DNA of 64,000 nt. Source: Bactericera cockerelli (Eukaryota; Arthropoda; Insecta; Hemiptera; Triozidae). Below the pieces are notes generated by a model, which ran no database searches, was not told where the DNA came from, and saw nothing but the letters and a program-made list of their open reading frames with translations. Below, one piece after another: positions 46,150 through 56,419 of this stretch. The stretch is taken from NCBI GenBank assembly GCA_024516035.1, contig CM044958.1, positions 26,877,755-26,941,754 on the forward strand, read 5' to 3'. The stretch's first letter is position 1. Each line of letters starts with the position of its first letter. Position numbers and translations under genes: made by a program.

Positions 46150-47426
46150 GTGACTCTTTTAGAAAATAATAACGATGAAGATAAGACTATAGAGAGAAAT
46201 GAAAAAGTTTTCTTTAGAAAAAATGGCGTGAAATATTTTCTCTTCCTTTATCTAAAATGCCAAAGTGCAGGCGAGATTTTTTAATTCAGAGAAAAAGAAC
46301 AAGTCAAAACAATTTGTTAAGGAGGAAAAAAAAAAGAATTTACTGGCATTCCGAATCCTTTTGCAAAGGCAAAGGAAAAATAGGTAGTGCTTAAAAAATG
46401 AAGAAATTTAATAAACAATAGACAACATAAGAGCTAACTTCTATTCTTTTTCTTTTAGCTAACTAATAGCGATACAAAATCATTAAGTAAGTAGTATTTG
46501 GCCATAGGAAAATTTATTGACGGAACGAAGGAGAGTTGGGTTAATGCGCGGTTTTTAACTGCAATAATGGCAGATACTTTGTCTGTTTATTTTTCTTGGT
46601 CTTCTGGTGACTTAATTAGAAAACTTGAATTTGAATGCATTAAAAACAAATTATTTTTTTTTAAGAAGGCTTTATACAGGATGATTCAAAAAGTAGGAAA
46701 ATCCGTTAACCGCATATATTTTGAACTATTTTAGGGGGGGGTCAACTCTATGTATAGCTTATACTTTAGAGGGTAGCTGGTTAACTTATGTCGACCAGCA
46801 ATTATTTCGTCCTTCTTTGAAATTTGAAGAAAAAAACAAGTTTCTTGGTTTTTATTCGTGGTTCAATTGATGGTGTTCAAAAAATTTCTAAATGTCAACT
46901 TTGCATTTTGAAATAAGTACCCCTATGTTTTATTTCATAATACCTATTATTTTCCTTAAAATTATCACAACTTTGAATGTTCACGCGCAGCTTTCCGTTC
47001 TGTGATTCTACAGGGTGTTCGTTCGGTGCCAAAATTCTAAAAATCGACTATTTTAACCAAAAGTGTGATATACTGTAACATATTGAATCGCATTGTTTTC
47101 CTATGCTGAATAACGTGGCATAAATGGTTTTTGACTTTGCAGTTTGCCCATAGATTACCTATTTTTACGAAATCATGATCTAGCGAAATTAGCAAATCAA
47201 TTGAACAAGTCAAGAGCATAACTATGAGATATAACACCTAGTAATGTTCCTCCATGCTAAATAACATCGTTTCTCGAGTCAATAGATTTGCACTCGCCTT
47301 CAGATTATTGGTTGGTAAATGCAATTGATCTGCATATTTCACAAAAACTTGCACCTATTTTTTTATAGTTATCATATATATATTAATCACTTTGGTATTG
47401 TCACAACTACTCAAATTCGCTTTACT
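46150..47426. other. AT-rich stretch with unpaired MITE-like ends
   Basis: ATACAGGATGATTCAAAAAG (about 46674) and CTACAGGGTGTTCG (about 47010) look like DNA-transposon termini but do not form a convincing pair. No gene. Confidence 0.35.
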
Positions 47427-47431
47427 AAATC

Positions 47432-47759
47432 TGTATTGGAGAGCAGATGGCTTTTCCAATAGTTAATGGAAAATGAGCTTACGGTTGTCGTTCGTCAATC
47501 TTCTTCTGCTCTACGCTGGGGCCGCTGATCAAGATGGTAAGTCGCCAGGCCTGGCGAAAGCGGCTAGCGGAGCAAGATGATACGGTGGATAGTTGCGATG
47601 TGTGCTGGTCAAGAGTCGATTAAGGTAAGAAAGAACTTTCCTCACGAAGAGTCCGACGTGAGATTTTCCATCGAGTTGGAGACAACCAATTGCGCACGCA
47701 ATCGCTCATGGAGGTAGATATAAGTGGTCATTCATAGCAAAAAAAGTGAAGCCCTAACA
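47432..47759 (-). repeat. BEL2 3' LTR
   Basis: 328 bp. On the minus strand it begins TGTTAGGGCTTCAC and ends CTCCAATACA. It contains the palindrome CGCCAGGCCTGGCG. Identical by eye to 54256-54583. Confidence 0.95.
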
Positions 47760-47771
47760 TTCCCCCCCCAT
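47760..47771 (-). other. BEL2 polypurine tract
   Basis: A G-run ending in GA just upstream (minus strand) of the 3' LTR. The 400 bp between it and the pol stop is AT-rich and non-coding. Confidence 0.65.
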
Positions 47772-48174
47772 AGAATCCAACAGGATTATCTAATGGTCAA
47801 TGTTCTTCCTGCAGCAAGAAATGAACGGTGAATATGGTATGGGCATGGAGGTGATGACTGCTAAAAGGGTGATAAAATTATGATAACCAACTTATTTTGA
47901 AGATATTGCAAATTGAAATTTCTCCCCTGAGAATCTATATAAAAATTAAATGAAAATTAATTGCTCAACCTGAAGCTAGGATTAAAATTAAAGTACCTCA
48001 GACAGCAACCACAAAGTTAAATGATCAGTAATACTTTTACAAATTATTATGGAAGAAAAGGGTTAATTGGTTAATTGATAATAAAAAAAATAGTGAAAAA
48101 ATTCCAATAGGAAAAAATGAAAATAAATAAGTTTTAGCTTCCTATTTACAAATTTAAGCTTGGCTGCTTAAAGG

Positions 48175-51100
48175 TTAGTCGCGGGGATCGCCCACGGGTA
48201 GAAGGGCAAGTTTGGAGGCTGGTCGTGTCAGCACACCATGAGATGTTCGAACCGTTGCAACACGGACAACATTATCCTTGCCGGGCATCACATTGATTAC
48301 AATTCCAATGGGCCACTGTTGAGGTGGACAATTTGGAGTATGAAGAATCACAACATCGTTGATCTTGACATTATCATTAGAGGAGGTCCATTTGTTCCTT
48401 TGGATCAATGTGTTAAGGTAATCAGATTTCCATCGCTTCCAGAAACACTGTGTTACCTGTGTGACAAGAAGCCAGCGCTTCAAAGGTGGGATATAATCTG
48501 TTGAGGTATCTTTCTCAGCACGAGCTAACAAAGGCGCTCCTGTCAAGAAGTGTCCAGGAGTCAAGACATCCACTCCGTCGTTGGGATCTACACTGATGGC
48601 GCACAAGGGTCTGGAATTGCAGATAGCCTCACATGATACCAGGATGGTTGAAAACTCTTCAAAGTTGAAGGTTTGATTATTCAACACATGTTTGAGATGT
48701 TTCTTGACAGATTTCACACCCGCTTCCCAGAGTCCACCAAAGTTGGGAGCAGATGGAGGATTAAAGTTCCATTGAATTTCACGTGATAGAAGATGAGATG
48801 CAATCTGACCTTGTGATGAGGAAAGAAACTGTTGAGTTTCAGAGATGTGACGGGATGCTCCTTGAAAGTTAGTTCCATTGTCTGAAAAGATATTAGAAGG
48901 AAGTCCGCGTCTTCCGATGAACCGATCTAATGCAGCCAGAAAACAAGGGGTAGATAATGAGGATAATAACTCAAGATGAATTGCTTTGACTGACATGCAG
49001 ATAAAGATAGCAAAATATGATTTTACAATTGGAGAATTGCGACGTGGTCCAGATTTCAAGGAGAAAGGACCTGCTAGATCCACTCCTACATTTAGAAATG
49101 CACGACCTTGGGCAAAACGAGATACTGGTAGGTCAGCCATCATGGGTTGATGGAAGAGTGGTTTCATCCTAATGCACTTGATACATTTTGATAGATGATT
49201 CCGGATGAGGTTACGAGCTCCAATGATCCAATAGAACCTTTGTAGTAGGGATTGAACTACTTTAGGTCCTCCATGGAGAGTCAGTTGGTGATAATGATCA
49301 ATAAGAAGTTTGGTTAGATGTGCTGTCTTTGGAAGGAGAACTGGATGCTTTGAACTCTCAGGCAGAGGAGATTGGGAGAGTCTCCCCCCCACAGCCAAAA
49401 GTCCGACAGAGTTTAAGATGGGAGATAGAGAGCGTAAGTTGTTTCCAACCAGTTGTCCACTCTTGACAGCTTTTACCTCATCCTTCAGGTAGCATTGTTG
49501 AGTGATACGAATGATAACTTCAAGAGCTTGGTCATTTTCAGTCACCGATAACTCAGGTTTGGAGTTTGATTTTTGCTTGCGACAACAGTTAATAAACCGA
49601 AGCACAAATCCAAAGATTCTCTTTAGCTTCCTTAAGGAAGAAAATTTCTCCACTATCTGGAGTAAAGGATTGATATCAATGTTAGTGAGTAAAGCTGTGA
49701 CAGGCTTTGTCTCAGGACATGGTTTATCCATGTCAATTACTTTGAGTGGCCAGCTCTCAACGGGTAATTTTAGAAAAGATGGTCCCCTCAACCAAAGTCC
49801 ATTTTTCAAAAATTGAGACGGGGTTAAACCCCGACTTGCTGAGTCTGCACTATTTAATTCAGAAGTGACATATTGCCACTGAGTGGGTTTAGTAGTTTCC
49901 AAGATTTGAGATACACGATTTGCTACATATATTTTAAGTTGATAAGGTGGGGTTTTTAGCCAAGATAGAACAACACAACTATCAGAAAAGAGATAAACAT
50001 TATCAAATGATAAAAAATCGAGTGATTTGACTATTTTTGTCAATAATAAAGCTGCGCACAGTTCTAATCGATTAATGGTTTGCACTTTGAGTGGTGCAAC
50101 TTTGGTTTTTGCACGAAGAAGGTAATTTTTAACTTTGCCTTCCAAATTACACACTCGGAGATACACCACTGCAGCATAAGCAGACTTGGATGCATCTGCA
50201 AATCCCACAAGATCCATGGATTGACACTTTTCTCTATTGATGTAACGGGGTATTTTAAAGGTAGATAACAAGGTAAGTTCAGTTGTGAATGCTTGCCACA
50301 TTTCACGTAAGTTATCTGAGAGCGGTGTGTCCCAAGATAAACTATTATCAAGCCACAATTTTTGGAGAAAAATCTTCATCCAAATGATTACTGGACTTAG
50401 ATAGCCATTACAGTCATATAATTTAGCGACAAATGCCAAAACTTGTCTTTTAGAAAGAGTGGGTGGAAAGGATTGATTATTCACTACATAAAAAAATGCA
50501 TCAGATTTAGGGCACCATTGCATGCCTAGTACTTTTATAGACTCCCCTCCCCCCTCTGAAAAACATTTAGGTTTTTCACAAAGATCTTCAGCTATACCTT
50601 CAAGGACAGTGGAGTTAGATGAGGCCCATTTTCTCACAGAAAAGCCACCCTTTGCTAAGAGAGAAATAATGTCATTTCTCAATGCAATAGCATCTTTTAC
50701 GGTTGATGATCCCGTAATCAAATCATCCACATAGGCTTCATTTTGCAGGGCATTTGCTGCTTTCGGGAACTTTTCACCCTCATCTAGGGCCAACTGTTTT
50801 AAGACACGTTGAGCCTGATAGGGACTCCCTGGTAATCCAAAGGTGCAGGTGGTGAGTTCAAATTCTGTGACCTCCATAGAACCCTTCTCGTGCCACAGGA
50901 TATGCTGAAACTGACGGTCGTCAGGATGGATTAATATGTTTCTGTACATGGCTTGTATATCACAAAGAAGAACAACAGGATGAAGTCTCCACTGAGTAAG
51001 TAAGTCGCTAATGTCCTTCTGGAGCTTAGGACCAACTAAAAGATTTTTTGCAAGATTGTTTCCATTATTACTGGAAATGTTTGGATCAAAGACAACACGT

Positions 51101-52224
51101 AGGGGTGTAGAAGATGATGGTTTATAGATGCCAAAATGCAGTAAAAGATAGTCTGAACGGTGTTGAGCAATAGTCATATGTCCAGGTTCAAGATAAGATT
51201 CCAAGTTGTCATAATACAGCTTCTTTTGTTCTGGATCACGGGACAGCTTATTGTCGAGAGATTCCAGCCGTTTTAGTGCTATTTTTCTATTTGATCCAAG
51301 ATCAGGTCGTATGAGGTCCTTGAAGGGAAGACGCAGCACATATCTTCCATTTGAGTCTCTCTGATGGGTGTCAATGAAGTGTTGTTCACAGGCAACTTCT
51401 TCTGGATTTGGAGAATGGATGTATGGCAGTTCTTCGCTCTCCCAGAATTTTTGTAATTCCATGGCAATTGGATCCTCTTTGACAAAGAAGGTATGGTAGG
51501 ACTGAGGTTTTAGTTGGTTAGGACACTTGCCCAGCAACAGCCAACCCAAAATAGATGGTACAGCTGATGGATTACCTAAAATTGTCTTTGATGAATGATC
51601 AAGAAGTTGACAGTAATACTCTGCTCCAATTAGAAGTTCAATGGTAGAATCTAGTTTTGGATCCACATAAGTTAAATCAGCTAAAGGTAAGTGGGAATAC
51701 ATTTTAATAACATCATTGTTAATAGTGTTTGATAGATTACTGGTAATCTTCGGTAAGATGACGGCTTGAATATTCAAAGGTCTACTATCTGATTTTATAA
51801 TATGTTTATGAGGTAAAAGTTGAACACACAACTCCCCTTTGGCTTTTACTGGATTGGACGTATCAATACCCGAGATGTGAAGGTTCGATGCTTTCCATCC
51901 AAGCTTGAGTTGTTGAGCTAAGCGATGCGAGATTATAGAGATTTGACTACCTGAATCAAGGAGACAACGAACAGAATACCACATCCCAAATCTGTCTTGG
52001 AGTTGCACCACTGCAGTTCCCAGAAGTACCGTTGAGTTTGAAGTGGTTGAGGTTTCAACAGCATGATTTCCTGAAAATAGATTGGTTGAGGAAGATTGTC
52101 CTTGAGCAGGAAACCTATCCTTGTGTGAACTGGAGGTTGAGGGATGAGTTTGTTCCTTAGTGTGTCCTTGATATTGGTAACCTGACTTCTGTTGACTTCC
52201 ACCTGGTTCAGATTGATGTAGCAA
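48175..52224 (-). CDS. pol: BEL2 Pol: protease, reverse transcriptase, RNase H, integrase
   Basis: A single uninterrupted 1349-codon frame. The aspartic protease catalytic Asp is residue 90 (CLLDSGSQ). Reverse transcriptase motifs are RVVFDPNIS (376-384), LLCDIQAMYRNI (419-430), TFGLPGSPYQA (461-471) and YVDD (498-501). RNase H acidic residues are D676 (FADAS), E721 (RLELCAA), D748 (FSDS) and D794 (SADSASRG). Integrase has the His/Cys zinc region (H979, H984, C1014, C1017) and the catalytic triad D1049, D1115, E1167. It ends RPASKLALLPVGDPRD. All catalytic residues are present, so the enzyme could be functional. The ATG at 52224 lies inside a duplicated junction, so the natural N-terminus (fused to gag in intact relatives) is lost and translation initiation here is doubtful. 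The C-terminal motifs FWKRWKSDYL and PGKDNVVRVATV match BEL1. Confidence 0.95.
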   Translation of the reverse strand: MLHQSEPGGSQQKSGYQYQGHTKEQTHPSTSSSHKDRFPAQGQSSSTNLFSGNHAVETSTTSNSTVLLGTAVVQLQDRFGMWYSVRCLLDSGSQISIISHRLAQQLKLGWKASNLHISGIDTSNPVKAKGELCVQLLPHKHIIKSDSRPLNIQAVILPKITSNLSNTINNDVIKMYSHLPLADLTYVDPKLDSTIELLIGAEYYCQLLDHSSKTILGNPSAVPSILGWLLLGKCPNQLKPQSYHTFFVKEDPIAMELQKFWESEELPYIHSPNPEEVACEQHFIDTHQRDSNGRYVLRLPFKDLIRPDLGSNRKIALKRLESLDNKLSRDPEQKKLYYDNLESYLEPGHMTIAQHRSDYLLLHFGIYKPSSSTPLRVVFDPNISSNNGNNLAKNLLVGPKLQKDISDLLTQWRLHPVVLLCDIQAMYRNILIHPDDRQFQHILWHEKGSMEVTEFELTTCTFGLPGSPYQAQRVLKQLALDEGEKFPKAANALQNEAYVDDLITGSSTVKDAIALRNDIISLLAKGGFSVRKWASSNSTVLEGIAEDLCEKPKCFSEGGGESIKVLGMQWCPKSDAFFYVVNNQSFPPTLSKRQVLAFVAKLYDCNGYLSPVIIWMKIFLQKLWLDNSLSWDTPLSDNLREMWQAFTTELTLLSTFKIPRYINREKCQSMDLVGFADASKSAYAAVVYLRVCNLEGKVKNYLLRAKTKVAPLKVQTINRLELCAALLLTKIVKSLDFLSFDNVYLFSDSCVVLSWLKTPPYQLKIYVANRVSQILETTKPTQWQYVTSELNSADSASRGLTPSQFLKNGLWLRGPSFLKLPVESWPLKVIDMDKPCPETKPVTALLTNIDINPLLQIVEKFSSLRKLKRIFGFVLRFINCCRKQKSNSKPELSVTENDQALEVIIRITQQCYLKDEVKAVKSGQLVGNNLRSLSPILNSVGLLAVGGRLSQSPLPESSKHPVLLPKTAHLTKLLIDHYHQLTLHGGPKVVQSLLQRFYWIIGARNLIRNHLSKCIKCIRMKPLFHQPMMADLPVSRFAQGRAFLNVGVDLAGPFSLKSGPRRNSPIVKSYFAIFICMSVKAIHLELLSSLSTPCFLAALDRFIGRRGLPSNIFSDNGTNFQGASRHISETQQFLSSSQGQIASHLLSREIQWNFNPPSAPNFGGLWEAGVKSVKKHLKHVLNNQTFNFEEFSTILVSCEAICNSRPLCAISVDPNDGVDVLTPGHFLTGAPLLARAEKDTSTDYIPPLKRWLLVTQVTQCFWKRWKSDYLNTLIQRNKWTSSNDNVKINDVVILHTPNCPPQQWPIGIVINVMPGKDNVVRVATVRTSHGVLTRPASKLALLPVGDPRD

Positions 52225-52243
52225 GGAATTGATGTAGCAAGAA
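52212..52243. repeat. 16-bp tandem duplication at rearrangement junction
   Basis: ATTGATGTAGCAAGGA is followed directly by ATTGATGTAGCAAGAA. It marks the boundary between native pol (below) and inverted pol fragment 1 (above). Confidence 0.9.
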
Positions 52244-52246
52244 AAA

Positions 52247-52365
52247 AGGGGGAGAGGAGTCTATAAAAGTACTAGGCATGCAATGGTGCCCTAAATCTGA
52301 TGCATTTTTTTATGTAGTGAATAATCAATCCTTTCCACCCACTCTTTCTAAAAGACAAGTTTTGG
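52247..52365 (+). repeat. Inverted copy of BEL2 pol 50436-50554
   Basis: Reverse complement of the RT-connection part of pol (encoding ESIKVLGMQWCPKSDAFFYV when read on +). Co-linear over about 119 bp with one or two differences at the outer edge. It is joined to the next fragment at a shared GG (52364-52365). Confidence 0.9.
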
Positions 52366-52513
52366 TAATCCATCAGCTGTACCATCTATTTTGGGTTGGC
52401 TGTTGCTGGGCAAGTGTCCTAACCAACTAAAACCTCAGTCCTACCATACCTTCTTTGTCAAAGAGGATCCAATTGCCATGGAATTACAAAAATTCTGGGA
52501 GAGCGAAGAACTG
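52364..52513 (+). repeat. Inverted copy of BEL2 pol 51427-51576
   Basis: Exactly 150 bp, the reverse complement of the protease-RT linker (encoding LGWLLLGKCPNQLKPQSYHT on +). It is followed by a 12-bp tandem duplication TGGTACATTTAT (52512-52523 and 52524-52535) at the junction with gag. Confidence 0.9.
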
Positions 52514-52883
52514 GTACATTTATTGGTACATTTATGGTTGGAAGGTGAATTTTGGGTGCTTGAGGGGCAGGAGAAACCGGTGAAGCCATTTCAGCCTTCA
52601 AAACGGCTTCTTTAGCCTTGACCTTGAAGTACATGGCCTCAAAACTAGATAAAGTTTGATCACAGTCAATGCGGTCAGCCTCATCCAACTTTACATTCAA
52701 AGTATCCATTGTACCTAAGATTTTCTCAAATTTGTCCAACGTTTCATCAGCCTTTGCAACTCTCACTTTAAAATCACTGACCTTATTTGCATCTAAGCTA
52801 GCATTATAACACTCTTGCATTCGCCGATACAGCCTATTTCTGTAGTCTGATGCAATTTTCATTTGGTCAGCTGGAGAAGTCAT
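52514..52883 (-). pseudogene. gag: BEL2 Gag N-terminal remnant
   Basis: The ATG at 52883 (minus strand) opens a frame of about 123 native residues. It has the N-terminal helical or coiled-coil region typical of BEL gag and ends at PKIHLPTINVP, the point where the capsid domain should begin (compare LPALELPSFNG in BEL1). A duplicated INVP marks the junction. The open frame continues to 52458 only by reading into inverted pol sequence. The capsid and all zinc knuckles are missing, so the element cannot make a complete Gag and would need one supplied in trans. Confidence 0.85.
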
Positions 52884-54232
52884 GTTTAGTATTGAATGTA
52901 GAAAGCACTAGGTAACTAAAAACCGGTAAGTATTCTGTAGAAACCAATATTTCTTCTTTTTGTTAGATTATTGACTAGTTATTAGTTAAATATAGGTGAA
53001 ATTTTCACAAAAAAAATGTGATAACTTTAGAAAGTGGGCAAATTATTTAATAGATGCAAAAAAACACACTTGAAAATTTTTAAATGGAAAATTTTAATCC
53101 AAAAAATATCACTTGGATTATATAACCACTAGAAAATAACTCACGTGTAAAAAAAAAAATCACTGCCAATATTTAAATGGGTTTAGCTGATAATTGTGAC
53201 AAAATTTAATTATTAAAAATCACTTGGTAAGATTAGTTAGGTGGGTAATTCCTTATGCAGATAATAGCACAGAACAAGATCATTAAATTTTGGATAATAC
53301 AAAAATATCCCCTTGAGCACACTTTACTCGGTAAACTCAGATATAATAACTCTTTAAACTGAGGTTTGTTATAGAAATAACTACAGGTAAGTGTTATAGG
53401 TTAGCAAATATAAGGAGATGAGATAATTAGTTGCTTTAACTGCAACAAAATCTCGGTGGGTGAGAATTATTAATTATGCAACTTTATAAGATTAGATTGT
53501 AATGAAATGAATGCAGGTAAATAGCAATATCAAGGTTTCATTAAAATAAGATAATATGCAGAAAATGCAAGATCAAAAACCCATGAGGTCAACAAATGTA
53601 GCTAAATTTTCCAATAACCAAATAAGATCAAAATACAGAACTAAAAATTACTCTAGGTTGCTGAAATCGGTAAATTAATATAGAAAAATGAGGTTTTTGT
53701 GGAGATATGAACAATTAGAAACCAGACTTATTCACAGAATGCAAAAAAAAATCTTGGAAACTGAGCTTTGGCTAGTAAACTTTAGAAGATAATGATACTT
53801 GAGTATTATGCACAAATGTAAGGTAAATTGACAGTTGTGACACAGGATCAGATAACAAGATTATTACAAAGGGTACTAGATTGAGTATTAATAAGATAAA
53901 AATAAGGTAAAAGCAATTCTTTTTCACTTGATTATGATTTTAAAACACTGATTAAACCCCAACTTTACTCAATTTTCAATGCCAGTAATCCAGATAGGAA
54001 GTATAGGCAATCAAGAGTAATATTTCACTTAGATTGAAATTTTAAGATTTTAAGATGAAATGATTGTGAAATAGGTAATGAAGATGACAAACGCTACAGA
54101 TAGAACATTGACTCACGCTAACTACTGTCTACTGCTTTGAGAAAGACTTAATGGTGCGAACGCGAGACACGAGGCCAGAAGCAAGTACAAAGATTAAGTT
54201 AAACTATAGACCCATAAAACTGGCAAATTACG
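52884..54232 (-). other. BEL2 5' leader, about 1.35 kb non-coding
   Basis: Very AT-rich sequence between primer-binding site and gag with no substantial open frame on either strand. Short AGGTAA-like words recur on + (TTACCT on the element strand) but no regular period was found. Unusually long compared with the roughly 300-bp leader of BEL1. Confidence 0.7.
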
Positions 54233-54250
54233 ATCCGGCCCGAAGGACCA
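54233..54250 (-). other. BEL2 primer-binding site
   Basis: On the minus strand, TGGTCCTTCGGGCCGGAT lies five bases after the 5' LTR. It matches the complement of the tRNA-Tyr 3' end (CCGGCTCGAAGGACCA, recalled) with one mismatch in the first 16 bases. Confidence 0.75.
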
Positions 54251-54255
54251 ACTTA

Positions 54256-54583
54256 TGTATTGGAGAGCAGATGGCTTTTCCAATAGTTAATGGAAAATGA
54301 GCTTACGGTTGTCGTTCGTCAATCTTCTTCTGCTCTACGCTGGGGCCGCTGATCAAGATGGTAAGTCGCCAGGCCTGGCGAAAGCGGCTAGCGGAGCAAG
54401 ATGATACGGTGGATAGTTGCGATGTGTGCTGGTCAAGAGTCGATTAAGGTAAGAAAGAACTTTCCTCACGAAGAGTCCGACGTGAGATTTTCCATCGAGT
54501 TGGAGACAACCAATTGCGCACGCAATCGCTCATGGAGGTAGATATAAGTGGTCATTCATAGCAAAAAAAGTGAAGCCCTAACA
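54256..54583 (-). repeat. BEL2 5' LTR
   Basis: 328 bp, no differences from 47432-47759 seen by eye. Confidence 0.95.
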
Positions 54584-54599
54584 AAATCTTTGCTGAAAT

Positions 54600-54655
54600 T
54601 GAGACTTGAATCACCGACCTCCAGGTTACAAGTCTGCCGTCTTATTGATCAAACT
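54600..54655 (-). mobile_element. Degenerate tRNA-Thr-like SINE head
   Basis: On the minus strand: TAGTTTGATCAATAAG (A-box position), ACTTGTAACCTGGAGGTCGG (anticodon TGT context) and GATTCAAGTC (B-box position), with tRNA-like spacing. The BEL2 target site lies about 15 bp downstream of the B-box. Related trace at about 37325. Confidence 0.45.
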
Positions 54656-54659
54656 ACTG

Positions 54660-55034
54660 AGGTCAGTCTTATTTTTCATTATGAGCAATAAAGGTGCCCT
54701 AAGCCCAAAACATGATGAAATCCAACAACAAAGAAGGCATAAGTACGTGTATACTGAAAAATACAACAAGCTAAATATGACGTCACAAATACATATCCTA
54801 TTTTTTTCCGATTCGGCAAATTTTAAAGGCTTTTAAATGTCTTTCGTTTTTCTTGCTCTTGATGGTGTGGATGGTTTTTTTATGGTATATTTACAATATA
54901 ATCAGACATTAACAAAATAATCCATTTGCAAGTGACCGATTTGAAGGCAAATTTCAAACTTTTTCAGAAAGTTCTTCCAAAGATATAAGAGAATTTCTAG
55001 AATTTTGCCCCACCCTGTATACATAATTATATAA
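54660..55034. other. AT-rich spacer
   Basis: Ends in a CACCCTGTATAC motif (about 55010), another DNA-transposon-like terminus. No gene. Confidence 0.4.
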
Positions 55035-55280
55035 GATGAAGTTAAATCATGGGTAGAGCAACCAGAGGGCTTCTGCTCTGACTGTCACGAGGAGGTGATG
55101 CCCCCAGGGAGGAGAAGAGTAGTTATCTGTAAAAAGTTCCTAGCACACAAAGTAGAGAGCGGGGCTATATGTTGTACAGATTGTACAGGGATTGGTGAAA
55201 TATTTGGTGAATCTTATCACGTATGCTCTAAGTGTAGAGGCTTCACATGGGGAAAGGATGTACTTTCAATAAACCCCTAA
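55035..55280 (+). CDS. Cys-rich orphan frame or exon remnant
   Basis: Open from just after a TAA at 55032 to a TAA at 55278. The first ATG is 55095, but protein-like sequence begins upstream (SWVEQPEGFCSDCHEE). Cysteines fall in CxxC-type pairs: FCSDCH, ICCTDCTGIG and VCSKCRGF, suggesting a zinc-ribbon or DnaJ-type zinc fold of about 80 residues. Base composition is clearly less AT-rich than the flanks. I do not recognise the family. It could be a terminal exon, a retroposed fragment or part of a mobile element. No obvious promoter or polyadenylation signal was identified. Confidence 0.4.
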   Translation, partial: DEVKSWVEQPEGFCSDCHEEVMPPGRRRVVICKKFLAHKVESGAICCTDCTGIGEIFGESYHVCSKCRGFTWGKDVLSINP

Positions 55281-55289
55281 TTCATTTCA

Positions 55290-56415
55290 TCCCATCTCCC
55301 TCTTTACCTTATCTGTCTGTGATGCCATACTTACTTCCTCCTATCTCTAATAATTTACCTCAGTATTCTCCACAAGTACAAGGCACATGGGTGATTAGTA
55401 TGTGAGCTTTTATCATGGGTTCATCACGTATACGACTATACCTAAACTTCTCATTACGTGTGGAGATAATCTGGTAGAAGCCATGGCATTTCATAGGATT
55501 CAGGCTAATTTGAAAGGAAACCGCAGAAACATTACAACAAAACTGATTTATCAACATCGCCTGGCAAGGACAGACTCAGGTGTAGATTAATTCCGACAAA
55601 ATTGAACTTTTATATTTAAACTCTATGCAGGTGAATTCTCACGTAACATACGTAACAACTTTTATTTATTAAAATTTTCAATTCAACTATGGGATTTTTC
55701 AATTTCCAAGGACCATAAATGGTAGCAATGGGGTTGAATATCACAATAATTGTAGCGATGAAAATTGGGCTAAATGTAAAAAAAATACAGATTTGATCTT
55801 ATTTTTTACTTTTCACAATGATTTTTTTTATAATTTTCACTGCAATAACTGTAGTATTTGACATAAATACGATTCATACACGTGAATCAATAATAACAAT
55901 AATATGAATGTGTAGGCAGTGTAGGCAATTATAAACTTTTATAAATGAATGGTCACGAGCATTCATAGTTAATTGATCTCTGCCCTATTCACTTTTCCAG
56001 GTAATACTGCAAATAATAAAACGTGCATTGTATTATTAATTATTTTCTTCATTCACATACGATGTACCTCAGTACCTTTAGGATGCACGGTAAAATATTC
56101 AGACATATCAAAATAATTATACTCGTAAAATGTAAGTTAAAATAAACTAGTGTGACACTAAACGACTTTCCTTGTCACAAGTATGATTTTCCTGAACTTG
56201 TTTGATTTGACTTGAGAAAATTACACCGCAACCGCCATCTTTTATTGCCGTTTAACAAGTAAATTAAAAAAGAAATTAAGTTTGGAATGACCCCTAGAAA
56301 GTATAAAGAAAGATAAACATAAGAGGAATAAATTCGGAGAGGAGTGAAAATAAATTGAAAGAGAGGAGGTAAAAGTGTTCTCAATTTGATATCATTTATT
56401 TTTTAACTAATTATA
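55290..56415. other. AT-rich stretch, no gene recognised
   Basis: Nothing supported. Opposing open frames at 55360-55590 overlap each other without motifs. Confidence 0.45.
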
Positions 56416-56419
56416 CTCA

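Larger units (their letters stand above)
47432..54583 (-). mobile_element. BEL/Pao LTR retrotransposon (BEL2), gag-defective
   Basis: 7152 bp, read on the minus strand, with 328-bp LTRs identical by eye and target duplication AAATC (47427-47431 and 54584-54588). Order on the minus strand: 5' LTR, primer-binding site, about 1.35-kb leader, gag N-terminus, inverted pol fragments, intact pol frame, short 3' region, polypurine tract, 3' LTR. Different family from BEL1 (unrelated LTRs, diverged proteins). Identical LTRs indicate a very recent insertion, yet the gag capsid and nucleocapsid parts are absent. Confidence 0.95.

Noticed and set aside
52391..52615. A separate + strand gene encoding a BEL linker-like peptide
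   Set aside because: It is an inverted 150-bp copy of BEL2 pol; the rest of the frame is unrelated sequence.
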